From an uncultured Gammaproteobacteria bacterium (GTDB lineage Bacteria > Pseudomonadota > Gammaproteobacteria > Pseudomonadales > Ketobacteraceae), in assembly GCA_913063495.1 (NCBI GenBank), contig CAJXXT010000006.1, positions 1-55,153 of the forward strand: a stretch of 55,153 nt of DNA. The letters are read 5' to 3'. Shown piece after piece: positions 1-10,698 of the stretch (positions within the stretch are counted from its first letter, which is position 1; each line of letters opens with the position of its first letter). The notes under the pieces were generated by a model. The model saw only the letters and a program-made list of their open reading frames with translations. It was not told the DNA's origin and made no database searches. Position numbers and translations under genes: made by a program.

Positions 1-3000
1 GATCTCTTTGGTGACTTTTCCATCATCGTTGTAATGGAATTCTTTAACCCCACCTCGGCTATCAATCGCGCGACTGATACGGTTGTCGTCATCCCATTTA
101 AAGCGATAGTTGTAAATACCGTCATCGCCGTATTGTTTAATACAACGGGCTTCTGGCGTGTGTTGATCCCATTCAAAATAGAAGTTGAAGCCAGTTTTGA
201 GCGTACGCTGAGTGATAACGTGATTGTTGTACTGGTATTTTTCTGCGTGTTGATTGGCGTCAACACAGGCAATAAGGTCTTGGTGTTCGTTGTAGTGGTA
301 TTGAACTAACGGTGTGACTTGTGGCTTTGCGCCAGTGTTATTTGTATCATCAGTAACACTCATACGATCAATTTGGCGAATGAGCCCTTGATCCCATTGG
401 AAGCGTAGCGCTGGCCCCCAGCTACTTTGGATGCCTTGAAGTTGCTGATTATCCGCCTGATAAATAAAGTCCAACCGATTACCGTGAGCATCTTCGAGTG
501 CTCGAAGCGGTAGCGTTTGGTTGTAATTGATGTTGTGGTTGTGTTGGTTTTTCTCGCCTACAAAAATACGATCTGCTTGGTTCGGGTTAGTCGTCGAACG
601 TAGAACAAAAACATGTTGGTCAATACAGGTAAGGCTGAGTTTTTCTGTGTTGTTGGTATTACTCTCACCAACAGCAGGTCGGCTAAATGGTATGTTACGA
701 CCTTCTTCATCAACATAGGTCACCATGTAACGAGAGGTTTTTAATTGTTCACTTGCAGGGTGTGTCCATCCAATCCCCAGGCCACGTTGTTGTGCATTGG
801 ATGATCGGTATACCCGTTGCCATACCAGTGGTAACGGTCCATCAAAGGTAAAGTCCTCTAGCTCTAGTAATTCTTCACCAGTAACCATGCTGATGGGTTC
901 ACCTTCACGGGTACAGGCTTTGGCTTTGTCACAAGCTTTGCCAGTGTCTGTGCGGCCCATGTTGGAGTCGGTGGGTTTGTGCAGGGTTTTAGGTTTGTGG
1001 GAGATTTGCTTCATTGGGTTAGAAGCAATGCTGTTGGTGGTGGCTTTTTTCTTTAACGGTTGACCCAGTTTTTTCAAACCTTTGAGTAAGTCAGCCAGTA
1101 TATCCCCGGCTTCTTTGGCGAGGCGTCCTGCTTTGCCGGTGACATTGGCGGCTAATAGAGGGGAACCTGCGCCCATGGTGATAATGGTAATGAGCAGTTC
1201 AATCACAACAGGAGCGGCTTTGCGTGTTGCATCAACACCGGATAAGGCATCCCAATAATTACCGGGGAAATCGCTAATCATCTCCCAGGTTTCTTCGTCA
1301 CCAATTAATAAATTAATGGCTTCTGCGACTTCACCCCCGACTTCATATGCAGCAGTTCCGGCTTTTTCAGCTTCTTCATATTTACGCTGAATCTCTCGCA
1401 CATCACCGGTGAGAATATCTTCTACAAGATCCAAGTAGGCCATATTGGCTTTATGTAATCCGGAGCCGACTGAGCTTACAAAGGATGCAAAGTCGTTCAC
1501 CATATCCCAACCGCCCATCATGGCGGCACCCACATAGACAAGCCCCATTTCAAATGCGGAGGTGCTATCGGCAACGATTTGTTGCATATCCGCATCACGT
1601 TGTGCATCGGCAACAATGTTGTTTAGTGTGGTGCTGAGTTGGTTGCGTAATTGTGTGAGTTTGGCTTGTTCTTCATCACGGGCAATGTATTCAATCTGAA
1701 CGGTGCCTTTAGGGAGGTTCTCTTCAAAGGCTTCCCCTTTATCGTCAAGTTCACCTTCTCTTGTGCTGCCATCGGCGAGTAATAATTTGTAGGGGTGGCT
1801 TTTGGCGGGGGTGTCGTGTTTATCATCCCAGAATAGGTGTATTTTAAGCCAATCCTTTTCTTGGGTTGCGGCGATTACTGGCGTGGCAATGAGCGGGGTG
1901 GAGGCGAGCAGTGCAAGATCGGTTTGTTCGGCATTGGCATTGGAGGTTACATCGGTGGGCATTGTAATCTTTCCACCCTTGCGATGATCCGTCACCATCC
2001 AACCATTACCACCTTCAATCATGGCAGATCCAGGTTTTGCAACTTTACCGGCTTTATCATTTACCGGTGGATTCGGTTTCGCGGGTGCCGCAGGGGATGC
2101 AGATTGTGCTGCGCCACCACCGCCTCCAGAGTTAATGCGCACCATCGGGCCGCTAATGATCACGCCGGCTGGGCTTAAGAATAATATGCCGCCACCACCT
2201 TTAACAGTGAGGGCCATACCACCATCCACGACTAATGTAGTGGCCGCTTTTAAATGGGTTTGTTGTGATTGTTGGAAGTGGTTGTTACCACTTTTAAGGT
2301 GTAAGTCTTTACCCACTTTAATGGATAACGAATCACCTACCTCAAGGTTGCTGTTGCTTCCAACGTTAAGGTGTTTATCTTTACCGATATTTTCATTGTG
2401 CTGATTGGTGACAATATGATGCTGGTCTTTTTGGATATGTTGTTTTAAGTCGTTTTTAATCCGCAGATCCATGTCTTTTTCTGCATGGAGGTAAACTTGT
2501 TCTTTGCCTTTTTTATCGTCAATGCGTAATTCATTGTGACCGTCACCGCCAGGTGAGCTGTTGCTGCGAAATACCGTGCGGGTTTTGTTGAAGGGTAAAC
2601 CTTCTGGAACCGGGTTGCTGGCGTTAAAGGCGCTGCCGGTAACGATGGGACGGTCAGGGTTGCCGTACTCAAATTGTACGATAACTTCTTGCCCGATACG
2701 GGGTACTACTATGCTGCCATAACCGTTTCCAGCAAAGCCTTGGGCTACACGAATCCAAAGGCTGCTTTTATCATCCATCTGGCCTTGACGATCCCAGTGG
2801 AATTGCACTTTGATTCGGCCGTAGTTGTCGGTGTAGATCTCTTCGCCACCAGGGCCACACACTAGCGCGGTTTGATGGCCATAGGCTTTTGGTTTTGGGT
2901 GTACGTGAATACGAAAAGGCGTTTCGTTTGGCATGGTGTAAAAGGTGGATTGGTATTCTGTACCGCGGTTGCTGCTGCCTTCTTCTAATGATTGTGGTTG

Positions 3001-4077
3001 TAACCCTTCATGGATTACTTTGGTTAATAGGTAAGGGCGATTAAAGGCGGTGGTGAAGTGTTGTTTTATGTCGAGCAATTTACCGGGTAGTAAGCGAACA
3101 CACTGGGTTTGACCTTCTCCAGTAATCAGGTCGGCACAATCGGCTTCTAAATGAATACTAGTGTACTTTTTAGCTTGATCCGGGGTTTCAAAATGCCCGG
3201 GATATCGGTAGTTCTCAAGATCACCATCAGGGTTTAATTGATGGCCTAGCCCCACTTGTGTACTGCTAGGGTTGAAGTCACCGAGGGTTACGTTTTGAGG
3301 CGAGTAACCTTCCCAAAGGGCGGGGCGAGTACCACATTCTGGGCAAATACCATCGGATGGTACTTTACCGATACGATTGGAACAGTTGGAGCATTTCACT
3401 CGGGTTTGGGCTTTGGTGCGATGGATAAAGCTGTAAATGCTATCGGTGGCTTGTGCCATGCCGGTTTTGGCATGAAAAGGGATCGCTTTGTTGCCTGCTA
3501 TTGGCCCGAAAACCGAGTTGCGATCACTGATTACCATACAATGATGATCAAGGTGGTGTTCGAAGAAGTAAAACATGCCTTCTTCACTCATTAGCCGTTC
3601 GGCAAAGGCGAGGTCTGTTTCATTGTATTGCACGCAGTAGTTGCGTTTGGGGTAGTTGCCGGACAGGGCGAATTTGACGTTGTAACCGGATATGCCGGAG
3701 CCGCCTAAGACTTGTTTTAGAATAGTGGGTATGGATTTTTCTTGGAAGATACGGGTGCTTTCTTTTAATGCCATAAATTGGCATTTGGGCACGAGGACGA
3801 TGCGGTAGTTGGCAAAACGGTCGCCATGGCCCTGGGTGTGAAACTGGATGACCTCACCATGCACTAACCGATTGTCGAGTTTGTCGTCAACCAGTGTTAG
3901 CACGCCGGCTTTTTCTAAAAACTGATCTGGGGTGAGATCAAAGTTCTCTGAGATGATATCGATCGTAAATATGTAGGGTGTTGAAATCGCCTCTTCACCG
4001 GTAAATTTGAGCACGCGCAGAGAGTCTGCTAGCCCGATAAGCTCGAAGGTGAATTTGCTGGCATTGGCTGGAAGCAT
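1..4077 (-). CDS. VgrG-Rhs fusion, type VI secretion spike with Rhs effector shell (3' truncated by window edge)
   Basis: An uninterrupted frame of 1359 codons starts at ATG 4077 (GGACAGGA about 10 nt upstream) and leaves the window without a stop. Residues about 1-370 read as the gp27-like part of a T6SS VgrG tip. An OB-fold/gp5-like segment around 400-490 contains the family signature WIRVAQGFAGNGYGS (W441) followed by IGQEVIVQFEYGNPDRP. Polar beta-repeats follow to about 700, as in the VgrG needle. A small beta domain of the kind found in effector-carrying VgrGs lies at about 740-805, a hydrophobic segment at about 946-972, and from about 1050 an Rhs N-terminal domain (EPISMVTGEE) leading into YD-type repeats (for example YHYNEHQDLIACVDA and EFHYNDDGKV). 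A zinc-ribbon-like CxxC-x12-CxxC (C229, C232, C245, C248) interrupts the gp27-like region. Inferred role: it is loaded on the T6SS tube and delivers a C-terminal toxin encapsulated by the Rhs shell. The toxin and any immunity gene lie outside the window. Confidence 0.9.
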   Translation of the reverse strand, partial: MLPANASKFTFELIGLADSLRVLKFTGEEAISTPYIFTIDIISENFDLTPDQFLEKAGVLTLVDDKLDNRLVHGEVIQFHTQGHGDRFANYRIVLVPKCQFMALKESTRIFQEKSIPTILKQVLGGSGISGYNVKFALSGNYPKRNYCVQYNETDLAFAERLMSEEGMFYFFEHHLDHHCMVISDRNSVFGPIAGNKAIPFHAKTGMAQATDSIYSFIHRTKAQTRVKCSNCSNRIGKVPSDGICPECGTRPALWEGYSPQNVTLGDFNPSSTQVGLGHQLNPDGDLENYRYPGHFETPDQAKKYTSIHLEADCADLITGEGQTQCVRLLPGKLLDIKQHFTTAFNRPYLLTKVIHEGLQPQSLEEGSSNRGTEYQSTFYTMPNETPFRIHVHPKPKAYGHQTALVCGPGGEEIYTDNYGRIKVQFHWDRQGQMDDKSSLWIRVAQGFAGNGYGSIVVPRIGQEVIVQFEYGNPDRPIVTGSAFNASNPVPEGLPFNKTRTVFRSNSSPGGDGHNELRIDDKKGKEQVYLHAEKDMDLRIKNDLKQHIQKDQHHIVTNQHNENIGKDKHLNVGSNSNLEVGDSLSIKVGKDLHLKSGNNHFQQSQQTHLKAATTLVVDGGMALTVKGGGGILFLSPAGVIISGPMVRINSGGGGGAAQSASPAAPAKPNPPVNDKAGKVAKPGSAMIEGGNGWMVTDHRKGGKITMPTDVTSNANAEQTDLALLASTPLIATPVIAATQEKDWLKIHLFWDDKHDTPAKSHPYKLLLADGSTREGELDDKGEAFEENLPKGTVQIEYIARDEEQAKLTQLRNQLSTTLNNIVADAQRDADMQQIVADSTSAFEMGLVYVGAAMMGGWDMVNDFASFVSSVGSGLHKANMAYLDLVEDILTGDVREIQRKYEEAEKAGTAAYEVGGEVAEAINLLIGDEETWEMISDFPGNYWDALSGVDATRKAAPVVIELLITIITMGAGSPLLAANVTGKAGRLAKEAGDILADLLKGLKKLGQPLKKKATTNSIASNPMKQISHKPKTLHKPTDSNMGRTDTGKACDKAKACTREGEPISMVTGEELLELEDFTFDGPLPLVWQRVYRSSNAQQRGLGIGWTHPASEQLKTSRYMVTYVDEEGRNIPFSRPAVGESNTNNTEKLSLTCIDQHVFVLRSTTNPNQADRIFVGEKNQHNHNINYNQTLPLRALEDAHGNRLDFIYQADNQQLQGIQSSWGPALRFQWDQGLIRQIDRMSVTDDTNNTGAKPQVTPLVQYHYNEHQDLIACVDANQHAEKYQYNNHVITQRTLKTGFNFYFEWDQHTPEARCIKQYGDDGIYNYRFKWDDDNRISRAIDSRGGVKEFHYNDDGKVTKEI

Positions 4078-4240
4078 GTTGAGACGATCCTGTCCTGTTC
4101 TGATATGTATGTATAGCTAACGATGTTTAGCTAAAAGAGACAGAAGGGGGGTAAGGAAATGGCTGGTTTTAGAGGCTTTTGAGGGGGTAGGGCTTTCAAA
4201 TTTGCTATTTATTGCTGTTCTTCGCCAGGTGGTCGCTAAA

Positions 4241-4268
4241 TCGAGGTCAGGTGATCGAGGCCAGGTGA
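4241..4268. repeat. 14-bp tandem duplication at the 3' end of the sulfotransferase gene
   Basis: TCGAGGTCAGGTGA is followed immediately by TCGAGGCCAGGTGA, one mismatch in 14. The repeat spans the stop codon of the minus-strand sulfotransferase (stop at 4247-4249). Because 14 is not a multiple of three, the duplication must have set or changed the last codons or the stop position. Confidence 0.8.
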
Positions 4269-4903
4269 TAGTCAAAAAACTTCCGATGCTCCCTGCCTGC
4301 GCTGTTGGGATTAACTTTGTTGGGGTGCTTGAACGCTTTCCAGCTGTCGACTTGTTTACCTATATTGAGCTTGGGGAAGTCAATATCCGTTTTCGTTAAC
4401 CCTTCAATCGAAATATCTAAGAACGAGAGCAGTGTTCCTAGGCTACCGCTTTGGCTGATATCAATGCTTAAAAAATCATGTCTGGATGAAAAGTACTTTA
4501 AGACCTCTTTTTTGTGGTTTTGATAACAGGTCGCTAAATGTTGACTATCGAATGGGTCGTTTGCAGAAGCGAGCTTAAAAGTTTCATTAAAGCTGCGTTT
4601 GAGTACAGGGTTAAAATACCCTGTTTTGGTGTCTAACGGTTCTTGCATTTTTCTCAATAACATCTGTATCGAGGGTACCCATTTCTCGATAGGGCGGTCT
4701 AAATATACATATCTGGACTTTGGGAATAGCAGGTCTAGTTGTTGATAGTCAGAAAAACAGGGGGCATCGGAGATTACATCAGCCAATTCAAAGGCACGTT
4801 TGGTAAACGCGGTATGGGCGACCTTAAAGCCGTGTTCTAAAAGTGCGACACTGACACTTGTGGTGCCGGTTCGGGGTAGGCCAATGATAAAAAGCTTGTT
4901 CAT
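4247..4903 (-). CDS. P-loop sulfotransferase family protein
   Basis: This 218-residue protein opens with a strand followed by GLPRTGTTS (residues 8-16), the 5'-phosphosulfate binding loop of PAPS-dependent sulfotransferases. A second expected element, RYVYLDRPIEKWVPS, follows in the first half and fits the 3'-phosphate binding strand and helix. No signal peptide or membrane segment is seen, so it is probably cytoplasmic and transfers sulfate from PAPS to an unknown acceptor. It lies 170 bp upstream of the VgrG-Rhs gene on the same strand, with a small inverted repeat (TAGCTAA, 4114-4120 and 4127-4133) between them; co-transcription is possible but not shown. Its 3' end carries a 14-bp tandem duplication. 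The substrate cannot be inferred, and the family assignment is much firmer than any specific role. Confidence 0.8.
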   Translation of the reverse strand: MNKLFIIGLPRTGTTSVSVALLEHGFKVAHTAFTKRAFELADVISDAPCFSDYQQLDLLFPKSRYVYLDRPIEKWVPSIQMLLRKMQEPLDTKTGYFNPVLKRSFNETFKLASANDPFDSQHLATCYQNHKKEVLKYFSSRHDFLSIDISQSGSLGTLLSFLDISIEGLTKTDIDFPKLNIGKQVDSWKAFKHPNKVNPNSAGREHRKFFDYHLASIT

Positions 4904-5133
4904 AGATAGTTAAGTATTTGATTACTTTAGGTAAATGGCTGGAGGCTGTTTTGTAGTCAATATTATAAGGTATTGGTGATGGTTGGTGGAGAATATGGCA
5001 GGTATAAAATATCACGGGGGTAAATTGGTACATATATGTATTTGTCGATCATTTGTCATTTTTAGCCCTTGTTCGTAGATTGGTGATGCCTACAATTGAG
5101 GGATCTTTTTCATTACTGTATACAGAGGCCTGA

Positions 5134-5991
5134 ATGAGCTACGAAATTCCGACTTACGAAACATTGTCTATATCCATTGAAAACCAGATTGCTCATGTTC
5201 AGTTGAGCCGCCCGAATGAGTTTAACGCGATGAACGTGGCGTTTTGGCAGGAGCTGCCCATTGCTGTACGTGATATTGATAATGAGGCTGCTGCTCGGGT
5301 TATTGTTATCTCGTCGCAAGGCAAGCATTTCACAGCGGGTATGGATGTGAGTGTGTTTTCTAACCCTAAAAGTCTTAACTTCTCTGGTGATCGTGCTCGT
5401 GCAGCGGAAAACTTCCGTCGTACCGTGTTGCAGTTACAAGATACCTTTAACGCACTGGAGGAGGTGAGAGTACCTGTGTTAGTTGCCATTCAAGGTGGTT
5501 GTATCGGTGGTGGGGTGGATATGGTGTCTGCGGCAGATTGTCGTTACTGTACCGAAGATGCCTTTTTTACCATAAAAGAAACCGAGCTGGGAATGACGGC
5601 AGATGTGGGTACGTTGCAACGGTTACCGCATTTGATCCCTCAAGGGTTGGTAAGGGAGCTGGCTTATACCGGGCGTAAGATGTTTGCTGATGAAGCAAAG
5701 GCTTCTGGGTTAGTAAACAAGGTTTTTCCTGATCAGGAATCTATGTTGGCTGGGGTGATGGAAATCGCAGCGGATATGGCTAAAAACTCACCGCTGGCGG
5801 TTATTGGTTGTAAGGAGATGATTAACTATACGCGTGATCATTCTGTTGCAGACAGTTTAGATCACATGGCAACATGGCAATCCGGTATGTTTTCACCAGA
5901 AGAGATGATGAAAAGCTTTGCGGCTAAAGCACAGAGAGTGGCGGGGGATTTTGAAGAAATTGCTCCGGTACGGCCTCCATTGGGTGGATAG
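5134..5991 (+). CDS. delta(3,5)-delta(2,4)-dienoyl-CoA isomerase (crotonase superfamily)
   Basis: This 285-residue crotonase-fold protein contains the oxyanion-hole region GGCIGGGVD and the string ADVGTLQRLP, characteristic of ECH1-type dienoyl-CoA isomerases rather than ordinary enoyl-CoA hydratases. Three acidic residues, D129, E149 and D157, have the same spacing (20 and 8) that I recall for the catalytic D176, E196 and D204 of rat ECH1. The C-terminal part (TRDHSVADSLDHMATW) also resembles ECH1. The enzyme shifts 3,5-dienoyl-CoA to 2,4-dienoyl-CoA, allowing beta-oxidation of fatty acids with odd-position double bonds. The start is supported by AGAGG just upstream of ATG 5134. The gene is monocistronic and ends at a bidirectional terminator shared with the convergent neighbour. 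Confidence 0.85.
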   Translation: MSYEIPTYETLSISIENQIAHVQLSRPNEFNAMNVAFWQELPIAVRDIDNEAAARVIVISSQGKHFTAGMDVSVFSNPKSLNFSGDRARAAENFRRTVLQLQDTFNALEEVRVPVLVAIQGGCIGGGVDMVSAADCRYCTEDAFFTIKETELGMTADVGTLQRLPHLIPQGLVRELAYTGRKMFADEAKASGLVNKVFPDQESMLAGVMEIAADMAKNSPLAVIGCKEMINYTRDHSVADSLDHMATWQSGMFSPEEMMKSFAAKAQRVAGDFEEIAPVRPPLGG

Positions 5992-6006
5992 TAGATGATT
6001 AAGAAT

Positions 6007-6047
6007 AAAAAAGGGCCATTGTTATCGCTAACAATGGCCCTTTTTTA
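6007..6047. terminator. bidirectional rho-independent terminator between convergent genes
   Basis: A perfect stem AAAAAAGGGCCATTGTTA / TAACAATGGCCCTTTTTT with a 4-nt loop and A/T tracts on both sides. It sits between the dienoyl-CoA isomerase gene (plus) and the small unknown gene (minus), whose TAA overlaps the outer T-rich flank. Confidence 0.9.
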
Positions 6048-6434
6048 TTATCCCCAATTGATGATTTTCTCGCCATCAGTTGAATACTCAAACCAACGGT
6101 CTGGATCATCGCCATTAACCCAGACACTTTCAATGCAGCGAACCGTCTTTCCTAGGGCTTCGTAAGCGGCTTTGGCGCAAGCCAAATCATCTTCCCAGGG
6201 TAATAGGCGAGTATCGAACCAGATACTGCTAAAACCTGTGCTACCGGCATTTTTGACGATAACAACGGGGAACGTTTCGTCTTGGTAATTACAGGTGAGT
6301 TTTGCACCCTGTTTATTTTGGTTGTCAATATTACTGTCTTCAAATACCGTTTGAATCCAGGCGACCATCGCTTCAATATCGCCACCTTCAACATAGATTT
6401 CTAGGTCTGGGAGCTGTTGGTTTTCTTCAGTCAT
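6048..6434 (-). CDS. conserved small protein of unknown function, last gene of the map-glnD-dap run
   Basis: A 128-residue acidic protein with no signal peptide, membrane segment or recognised catalytic motif. It begins MTEENQQLPDLEIYVEGGD and contains conserved-looking aromatic patches (SSIWFDTRLLPWEDD and DPDRWFEYSTDGE). It starts only a few nucleotides after the rlmA stop, so it is almost certainly co-transcribed with rlmA and dapE. Codon use matches its neighbours. I recognise the DLEIYV opening as typical of small gammaproteobacterial hypothetical proteins but cannot assign a function. It ends within the bidirectional terminator. Confidence 0.75.
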   Translation of the reverse strand: MTEENQQLPDLEIYVEGGDIEAMVAWIQTVFEDSNIDNQNKQGAKLTCNYQDETFPVVIVKNAGSTGFSSIWFDTRLLPWEDDLACAKAAYEALGKTVRCIESVWVNGDDPDRWFEYSTDGEKIINWG

Positions 6435-6439
6435 GTTTT

Positions 6440-7401
6440 TTATGTTCCGCGGTTGTTGGCGTCTTGCGCTGCGGGATGTTTAGGTGCGAATTGTAATAAT
6501 TGCACATCAATATCCACGGCAAGTTGTTGGATGCAGTCGAGCTGTTTTTTCGCCTCTGGAGATGTTCGCCAAAAGTGCGGTGTCATTGCTAGCAATGACA
6601 GTATGTCATGATTGTTGTGCATTGCCATTGTCTGTTGAATGGCAATGCGCTTTGACAGTGTAAAATGTGAATCCATTTGTGCCAAGAACTTATCTTCATC
6701 GTATTCACTGGTATTGTCGTATAACAGCGATTTGAGTTGGTGCAGGTGGTTTTTTCCTGCACATAACACCATTAGGGTCCCTGAGGGTTTTAATAGGCGC
6801 TGAAACTCGGAAGGTTGCATAGGGCTGAATACTGAAATAATCAGATCGCAGCTTTGTGATGCAATGGGAATCGCTTTGATGGTGGAGACAAAACAATTCA
6901 GGGATTTATTGCGTTTGGCGGCTTCAATTACAGCAGGTTTTGCGATATCAAAGCCGTAAGTGGTGAGATCGGGGTATTGGGGTGCTAGGGCGTTATGAAG
7001 GTTGTCGGTATAATAGCCTTCACCACATCCTGCATCTAAGATGACGGGGGCAGCTTCTGCTTGGCTAGTACTGAGGTGAGCTGTTTGGACGTGAGTTGCA
7101 CTGAGATGTTGTGTGCAGTTTTCTGCCAGCGCGTCGACCAAAGGTTGGTAATAGCCTAGCCCTAGGAATTTTTTTCGAGCTAACACCATTTCTTTGTTAT
7201 CCCCTGGGGTCAGGGATTTCTTTTGCTGAACCGGTAATAGATTAACGTAACCTTGTTTAGCGATATCAAAGGTATGGTTTTGAGCACAAACCAGGGATCG
7301 CTGGTCCGTGCTTGGGTGGAGCACCTCAGCGGTATTGGACGTTTCGCATAGAGGGCAAAGCAGGTGCTTCGCCCCTAAAATAGAGTGTGGTCCTGGTGCC
7401 A

Positions 7402-7402
<1 letters not shown>
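6440..7402 (-). CDS. rlmA: 23S rRNA (guanine-N1)-methyltransferase RlmA-type
   Basis: The 320-residue product has an N-terminal zinc-finger region (CPLC near residue 16, then LVCAQNHTFD) followed by AKQGYVNLL, which together mark RlmA. A class I SAM-binding fold follows, with motif I VILDAGCGEGYYTD. The enzyme methylates N1 of a guanine in helix 35 of 23S rRNA (G745 in E. coli). It is longer than the roughly 270-residue E. coli enzyme, partly through a Thr/Ser/His/Gln-rich insert (TQHLSATHVQTAHLSTSQ) just before motif I. Its ATG overlaps the dapE stop as TAATG, indicating translational coupling. G745 and G748 specificity cannot be separated by inspection; gammaproteobacterial membership favours G745. 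Confidence 0.85.
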
Positions 7403-9413
<2,011 letters not shown>

Positions 9414-9609
9414 GGTGTAAACAACATCCCCAAACGTTATTTTTATGTGAGTGTGCTAAGAACGCACAGCTAACATAGTTAGTATAGACAAAGATTGGAG
9501 AGTTTCTAGAAAGGTGAAAAAGGAGCGATAGAAGTGTGATTTGGTGCGTGCTTGAGGGGTGTAGTTGGAGGTGTAGCTGGGAGGTATCGTTGAAGTGAAT
9601 ATGAACAAG

Positions 9610-9646
9610 TGGCCGAATAAATGGTGATTTACCCATTTACTCGGCC
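9610..9646. terminator. inverted repeat downstream of dapD, possible weak terminator
   Basis: GGCCGAATAAATGG and CCATTTACTCGGCC form a 14-bp stem with one mismatch around an 8-9 nt loop. On the minus strand it is not followed by a clear T-tract, so it could be a weak or Rho-assisted terminator or an RNA-stability element for dapD. Confidence 0.5.
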
Positions 9647-9661
9647 AATGACAGACTGTTA

Positions 9662-10687
9662 CTAGTTATTCGAATGCAGCTCGTCGTTTAACTGAATTGC
9701 TGTTTTGTTCGTAACACACTGAACCGCACCGGTTAGCGAGTCGCGGCGGAATAACAAATCAGACTTTCCAGCTAAATCTCGACCTTTAACGGTATCGACA
9801 ACTTCTTTTTTATCATCAAGAACCAGAACCTTTGTACCCGCTGTTAGGTATAAGCCTGCTTCTATTGTGCATCTGTCGCCAAGTGGAATGCCGGTACCTG
9901 CGTTTGCGCCAAGTAAGCATTTTTCGCCAACAGAGATAATCATGTTGCCACCACCAGAAAGTGTTCCCATGGTAGAGCAGCCACCACCAAGATCAGAACC
10001 ATCTCCAACAACAACACCCGCAGAGATGCGGCCTTCAATCATGGAAACGCCCAGGGTTCCCGCGTTAAAGTTAACAAAACCTTCATGCATGATGGTTGTG
10101 CCTTCTCCTATATGCGCACCCAAACGAACTCGGGCGGTATGGGCAATTCGAACTCCAGTAGGAACAACGTAGTCAGTCATACGAGGGAATTTATCAACGC
10201 TGTTAACGCTAAGTAATTCGCCGTTTAGACGAGCTTGTAACTGAGCGCCTGGTAGATCGTTAAGATCGATAGCCCCTTTGTTTGTCCATGCAACATTAGG
10301 TAGCAATCCAAAAATACCCGATAAGTCGATGCCGTGAGGCTTAACTAGGCGATGTGAAAGCAAATGAAGCTTTAAGTACACTTCTGGTGTGCTTTGAGAT
10401 TGCGCATCAGTTTCTAGAATGGTGACAACCACAGGTTTTTGGCTTTCTGTACAGGCTTTGGCAATTGCTGCTTGTTCTGGGGCTGATGCTTCTAATGCTG
10501 CAGCAAGAGCTGTTAGCGCCGCGCTATCAACATCAACGGCTTGGTTGCCATCAACATAATTAATGCTAGCTTTTGCTGCTTCAATGATAGCTGCAGTAGG
10601 TTGAAAAAGAGGCTGCTGATAAAAAACTTCTAACCATTCGCCGTTACTATTCTTGGTGCCGACACCGATTGCAAATGCTGTGCTCAT
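9662..10687 (-). CDS. dapD: 2,3,4,5-tetrahydropyridine-2,6-dicarboxylate N-succinyltransferase, long form
   Basis: A 341-residue left-handed beta-helix acyltransferase that succinylates tetrahydrodipicolinate for lysine and diaminopimelate synthesis. The hexapeptide-repeat region is clear (RIAHTARVRLGAHIGEGT, then GRISAGVVVGDGSDLGGG and GEKCLLGANAGTGIPLGD). The length matches the Pseudomonas-type long DapD rather than the roughly 274-residue E. coli form; the extra N-terminal half (about 1-150) is the second domain of that class. It follows the yffB-like gene by about 10 nt, so the two are probably co-transcribed. Confidence 0.93.
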   Translation of the reverse strand: MSTAFAIGVGTKNSNGEWLEVFYQQPLFQPTAAIIEAAKASINYVDGNQAVDVDSAALTALAAALEASAPEQAAIAKACTESQKPVVVTILETDAQSQSTPEVYLKLHLLSHRLVKPHGIDLSGIFGLLPNVAWTNKGAIDLNDLPGAQLQARLNGELLSVNSVDKFPRMTDYVVPTGVRIAHTARVRLGAHIGEGTTIMHEGFVNFNAGTLGVSMIEGRISAGVVVGDGSDLGGGCSTMGTLSGGGNMIISVGEKCLLGANAGTGIPLGDRCTIEAGLYLTAGTKVLVLDDKKEVVDTVKGRDLAGKSDLLFRRDSLTGAVQCVTNKTAIQLNDELHSNN

Positions 10688-10698
10688 TGTATTTCCTT

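Noticed and set aside
34-3594. Several open frames of 60-130 codons on both strands inside the left 4 kb
   Set aside because: They are shadows of the single long VgrG-Rhs frame, which reads without a stop from 4077 to the edge and has strong family motifs.
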